Assembly (NCBI GenBank): GCA_025924275.1
Contig: JAICEH010000096.1
Span: forward strand, 1-7,907
Direction of reading: 5' to 3'
DNA: 7,907 nt
DNA from: Gemmatimonadales bacterium
Lineage (GTDB): Bacteria; Gemmatimonadota; Gemmatimonadetes; Gemmatimonadales; GWC2-71-9
A program made the translations under genes and the position numbers. Within the stretch, counting starts at the first letter, position 1. The number at the start of each line of letters is the position of its first letter. Below are positions 6,415-7,907 of this stretch, one piece after another. Below the pieces are notes generated by a model that was not told the origin of the DNA, ran no database searches, and was given only the letters and a program-made list of their open reading frames with translations.

Positions 6415-6424
6415 GAAGCGGCGG

Positions 6425-6454
6425 AAATTAGGGGCAGGAGCGGGCCCGGGACAA
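6425..6454 (-). promoter_or_regulatory. Candidate promoter for arcC-sucC-sucD-EIIA/CBS-ndk
   Basis: On the minus strand, TTGTCC (6449-6454; 4 of 6 consensus) lies 18 bases before TAATTT (6425-6430; 3 of 6). TAATTT is the only clear A/T-rich patch in this gap. Transcription would start near 6418, leaving about 4 bases before the arcC GTG, so the message would be almost leaderless, consistent with the absent Shine-Dalgarno. The -35 overlaps the arm and loop of the inverted repeat at 6440-6480. Based on sequence only. Confidence 0.4.
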
Positions 6455-6480
6455 CCGGCCGAGTCACCGGCCGGGCCCGC
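6440..6480 (-). terminator. Perfect 10-bp GC inverted repeat spanning the UPF0182 stop codon
   Basis: The arms gcgggcccgg (6440-6449) and ccgggcccgc (6471-6480) are exactly complementary and separated by 21 bases that contain the UPF0182 TGA (6464-6466). Within the loop two ccgg tetramers (6455-6458, 6467-6470) could extend the folding. No clean U-run follows on the minus strand (CTCCTGCCCCTAATTT). It may be an atypical terminator separating the two genes or a protein-binding palindrome over the arcC promoter. Confidence 0.4.
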
Positions 6481-7907
6481 CGGGCTGGGCGCCGAGGGTA
6501 TTGCGCAGCGCCTCGAATGCCCGACCGAAGGCGGCCCAGTCCCCGGCCCGCAGCGCCGAGTCGGCCCGCGCCAGCCAGCGCCGGGCCTCGTCGAGCCGCG
6601 TGCCGCCGAGTCCGGGCGGCAGGGGCGCATCGAGGCCGCCCAGATTGCGCCACGCCTCCTCGAGGTCGCGGCCAGCACCCAAACGACTTCCGGCGGCGAT
6701 GCTCAGCCAGATCAGCCGGGGCCGCTGGCCCGGGGCGGCAGCGAACTGCGCCTGCCAGGCGGTGAGTTCCGTCCCGCGGAACTGGTACCTCACCGGTCCC
6801 GCTTCCACCCGCGCGCCGGCCCCCACCGCGGAGTCGCGCACCTGCTCCCAGACCGGGAAGCGGCTCCAGCGGGCCACCAGGGCGGCCGGTGCAGGAACGC
6901 CCCCCTCCCCCACACGGAGGAGAACGGGACGTGCCCGCCCTTCCTCCGTGAGTCCCAGCAGGAGCGATTGGATCCGTCGGCCGCCGGAGTCCTCGAAGGC
7001 CGCGGACGGTACCGGCAGGCCACCGGCATCGCGCACCAGGGTGACGCCGGAGAGACCGGGGGCTGTGAGACGCCCCGCCCCCCAGGGACCCCGTGCCACG
7101 GCCAGCGCCTGGGCCTCGAACAGGGCGCGGGGGTACGGGAGCGTCGCGGCGAGCTGGGCCGGCAGGTTCTCCGCCGGCTCTACCATCGGGTCCACGATGC
7201 CCGCGAGCCCCCGGGCCAGGGGGCCGGCACCGGGAGCGAGGAGGATCCTCGTGCGGCCGTCGCGGGAGCGCACCAATCCCACCAGGGCGGTCTCGATCCC
7301 CCCGGCTTCTCCTCCGGGGGCCGGTGCCCGGGTGCTGCCGGCGAACCCGCGCAGGGGGATGAGGCCCGAAGACACCCACCAGGTGTCCCCTTCGAGCTGT
7401 ACGACCCCGGGCACGTCCCACTCGACCCAGGGCACCAGGGCACTCAATCGCTCGGCGGGGTTACGCCGCCATAGGATGAACCCCGGGCCGCGGAGCAGGT
7501 CGGGCTGCTGCAGGGCCCAGGCGAGGACAGCGCGGCGGAAGGGTCCACCGAGCGGCACCCCAAGCTCGGCATCCCGCGCGACACCCCAGGCCCCGGGGTG
7601 GACCGTCCCGGCAGGCGCCCATGGCGGGAGGCCCGGGTAGGCCAGGCTGTCCCCGCCCCGGTAGCCGAGCGGCGCTCCTGCGGCGGCCACCTGGTCGTCG
7701 GCGAGCGCCACGATCGTGGCCGGGGCTTCGCCGCCACGCACCGCGAACCAGACCGGCCGGTGCGACCCCGGCGGTCCCACGACCCCGGGCGATACCGAAG
7801 CGGGGTCGAGGGAATCCGCGGCCAGGACCCGCGCCACGGCGGCGGGATGCCAGAGGCCCGGCCGGTCGGGAGCCCGGGCGATCGCCGGCCGGCCCAGGTC
7901 GGAGAGC
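6464..7907 (-). CDS. UPF0182 family protein, C-terminal 480 residues, start beyond window edge
   Basis: UPF0182 (COG1615) proteins are large, about 900-1000 residues, with several N-terminal membrane helices and a long region predicted outside the membrane; the function is unknown. Here the frame is open from 7907 to the TGA at 6464, so only the soluble C-terminal half is visible; no membrane segments are seen in it. Family-like features, numbered from the window edge: RPGLWHPAA (15-23), FRRAVLAWALQQPDLL (123-138), the NPAERLSALVPWVEWD motif (149-164), a WWVSSGLIPLRG strand region (about 176-187), YPRALFEAQALAVARG (258-273), and a C-terminal helical hairpin with ARADSALRAGDWAAFGRAFEALRNTL (about 446-471), matching the family's A-x-GDW-x-x-(Y/F)-G ending. 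The segment is rich in Ala, Gly and Pro. A GTG at 7837 is an internal Val codon, not a start. Assignment rests on these remembered motifs and needs a profile search. Confidence 0.78.
   Translation of the reverse strand, partial: LSDLGRPAIARAPDRPGLWHPAAVARVLAADSLDPASVSPGVVGPPGSHRPVWFAVRGGEAPATIVALADDQVAAAGAPLGYRGGDSLAYPGLPPWAPAGTVHPGAWGVARDAELGVPLGGPFRRAVLAWALQQPDLLRGPGFILWRRNPAERLSALVPWVEWDVPGVVQLEGDTWWVSSGLIPLRGFAGSTRAPAPGGEAGGIETALVGLVRSRDGRTRILLAPGAGPLARGLAGIVDPMVEPAENLPAQLAATLPYPRALFEAQALAVARGPWGAGRLTAPGLSGVTLVRDAGGLPVPSAAFEDSGGRRIQSLLLGLTEEGRARPVLLRVGEGGVPAPAALVARWSRFPVWEQVRDSAVGAGARVEAGPVRYQFRGTELTAWQAQFAAAPGQRPRLIWLSIAAGSRLGAGRDLEEAWRNLGGLDAPLPPGLGGTRLDEARRWLARADSALRAGDWAAFGRAFEALRNTLGAQPGGPGR

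Noticed and set aside
6415..6463. Possible small gene or riboswitch in the 49-base gap before arcC
   Set aside because: Too short for an aptamer and no open frame with a start; only the inverted repeat and promoter-like hexamers are present.
6415..6678. Longer N-terminal extension of carbamate kinase
   Set aside because: The extension has no kinase similarity and overlaps the UPF0182 coding region in another frame; conserved sequence begins just after the GTG at 6414.
5753..7474. Open reading frame of 573 codons on the plus strand
   Set aside because: Antisense to carbamate kinase and the UPF0182 gene; low-complexity Arg/Ser/Pro-rich translation with no motif. A GC-driven shadow.

Overview
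The window is a dense, very GC-rich (roughly 70% or more by eye) bacterial chromosomal segment. Every gene I can support is on the minus strand, so transcription runs from high to low coordinates. I see no RNA genes, CRISPR arrays, insertion sequences or phage genes. The high GC, the frequent GTG starts and the gene set (a UPF0182 membrane protein, sucCD close to ndk, and a yceD-rpmF-plsX-fabH lipid/ribosome operon) suggest a free-living high-GC lineage. Gemmatimonadota is my first guess, but that is inference; a deep-branching soil MAG phylum or an actinobacterium-like lineage cannot be excluded from this sequence alone.

Layout in transcription order. (1) 7907-6464: the C-terminal half of a UPF0182-family protein, cut by the window edge. 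A strong inverted repeat overlaps its stop codon. (2) 6414-2071: a tight five-gene run of carbamate kinase (arcC), succinyl-CoA synthetase beta (sucC) and alpha (sucD), a fusion of a PTS EIIA-type domain with two CBS domains, and nucleoside diphosphate kinase (ndk). The first four genes are joined by three identical 4-base GTGA start/stop overlaps; ndk follows 33 bases later with its own strong Shine-Dalgarno. (3) 1995-1: the classical yceD (DUF177)-rpmF-plsX-fabH cluster, with fabH cut by the window edge. plsX and fabH are again joined by a GTGA overlap.

How the genes may work together. The middle block is rich in phosphoryl transfer to and from nucleotides. Carbamate kinase makes ATP from carbamoyl phosphate, SucCD makes NTP from succinyl-CoA, and Ndk equilibrates NTP pools. 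Between sucD and ndk sits a protein with a phosphorylatable-histidine EIIA fold and an adenylate-binding-type CBS pair, which looks like a regulator of energy or carbon status (inference). The last block couples ribosome production (YceD, L32) to entry into phospholipid and fatty-acid synthesis (PlsX, FabH), an arrangement known from many bacteria.

The only two conspicuous A/T-rich spots noted between genes (6425-6430 and 2001-2010) lie just upstream of arcC and yceD. Each fits a -10 element with a plausible -35 17 or 18 bases upstream, which suggests two transcription units whose mRNAs would start at or within a few bases of the start codon. The most unusual element is the EIIA-CBS fusion inside a sucCD-ndk operon headed by carbamate kinase; everything else is ordinary housekeeping content.
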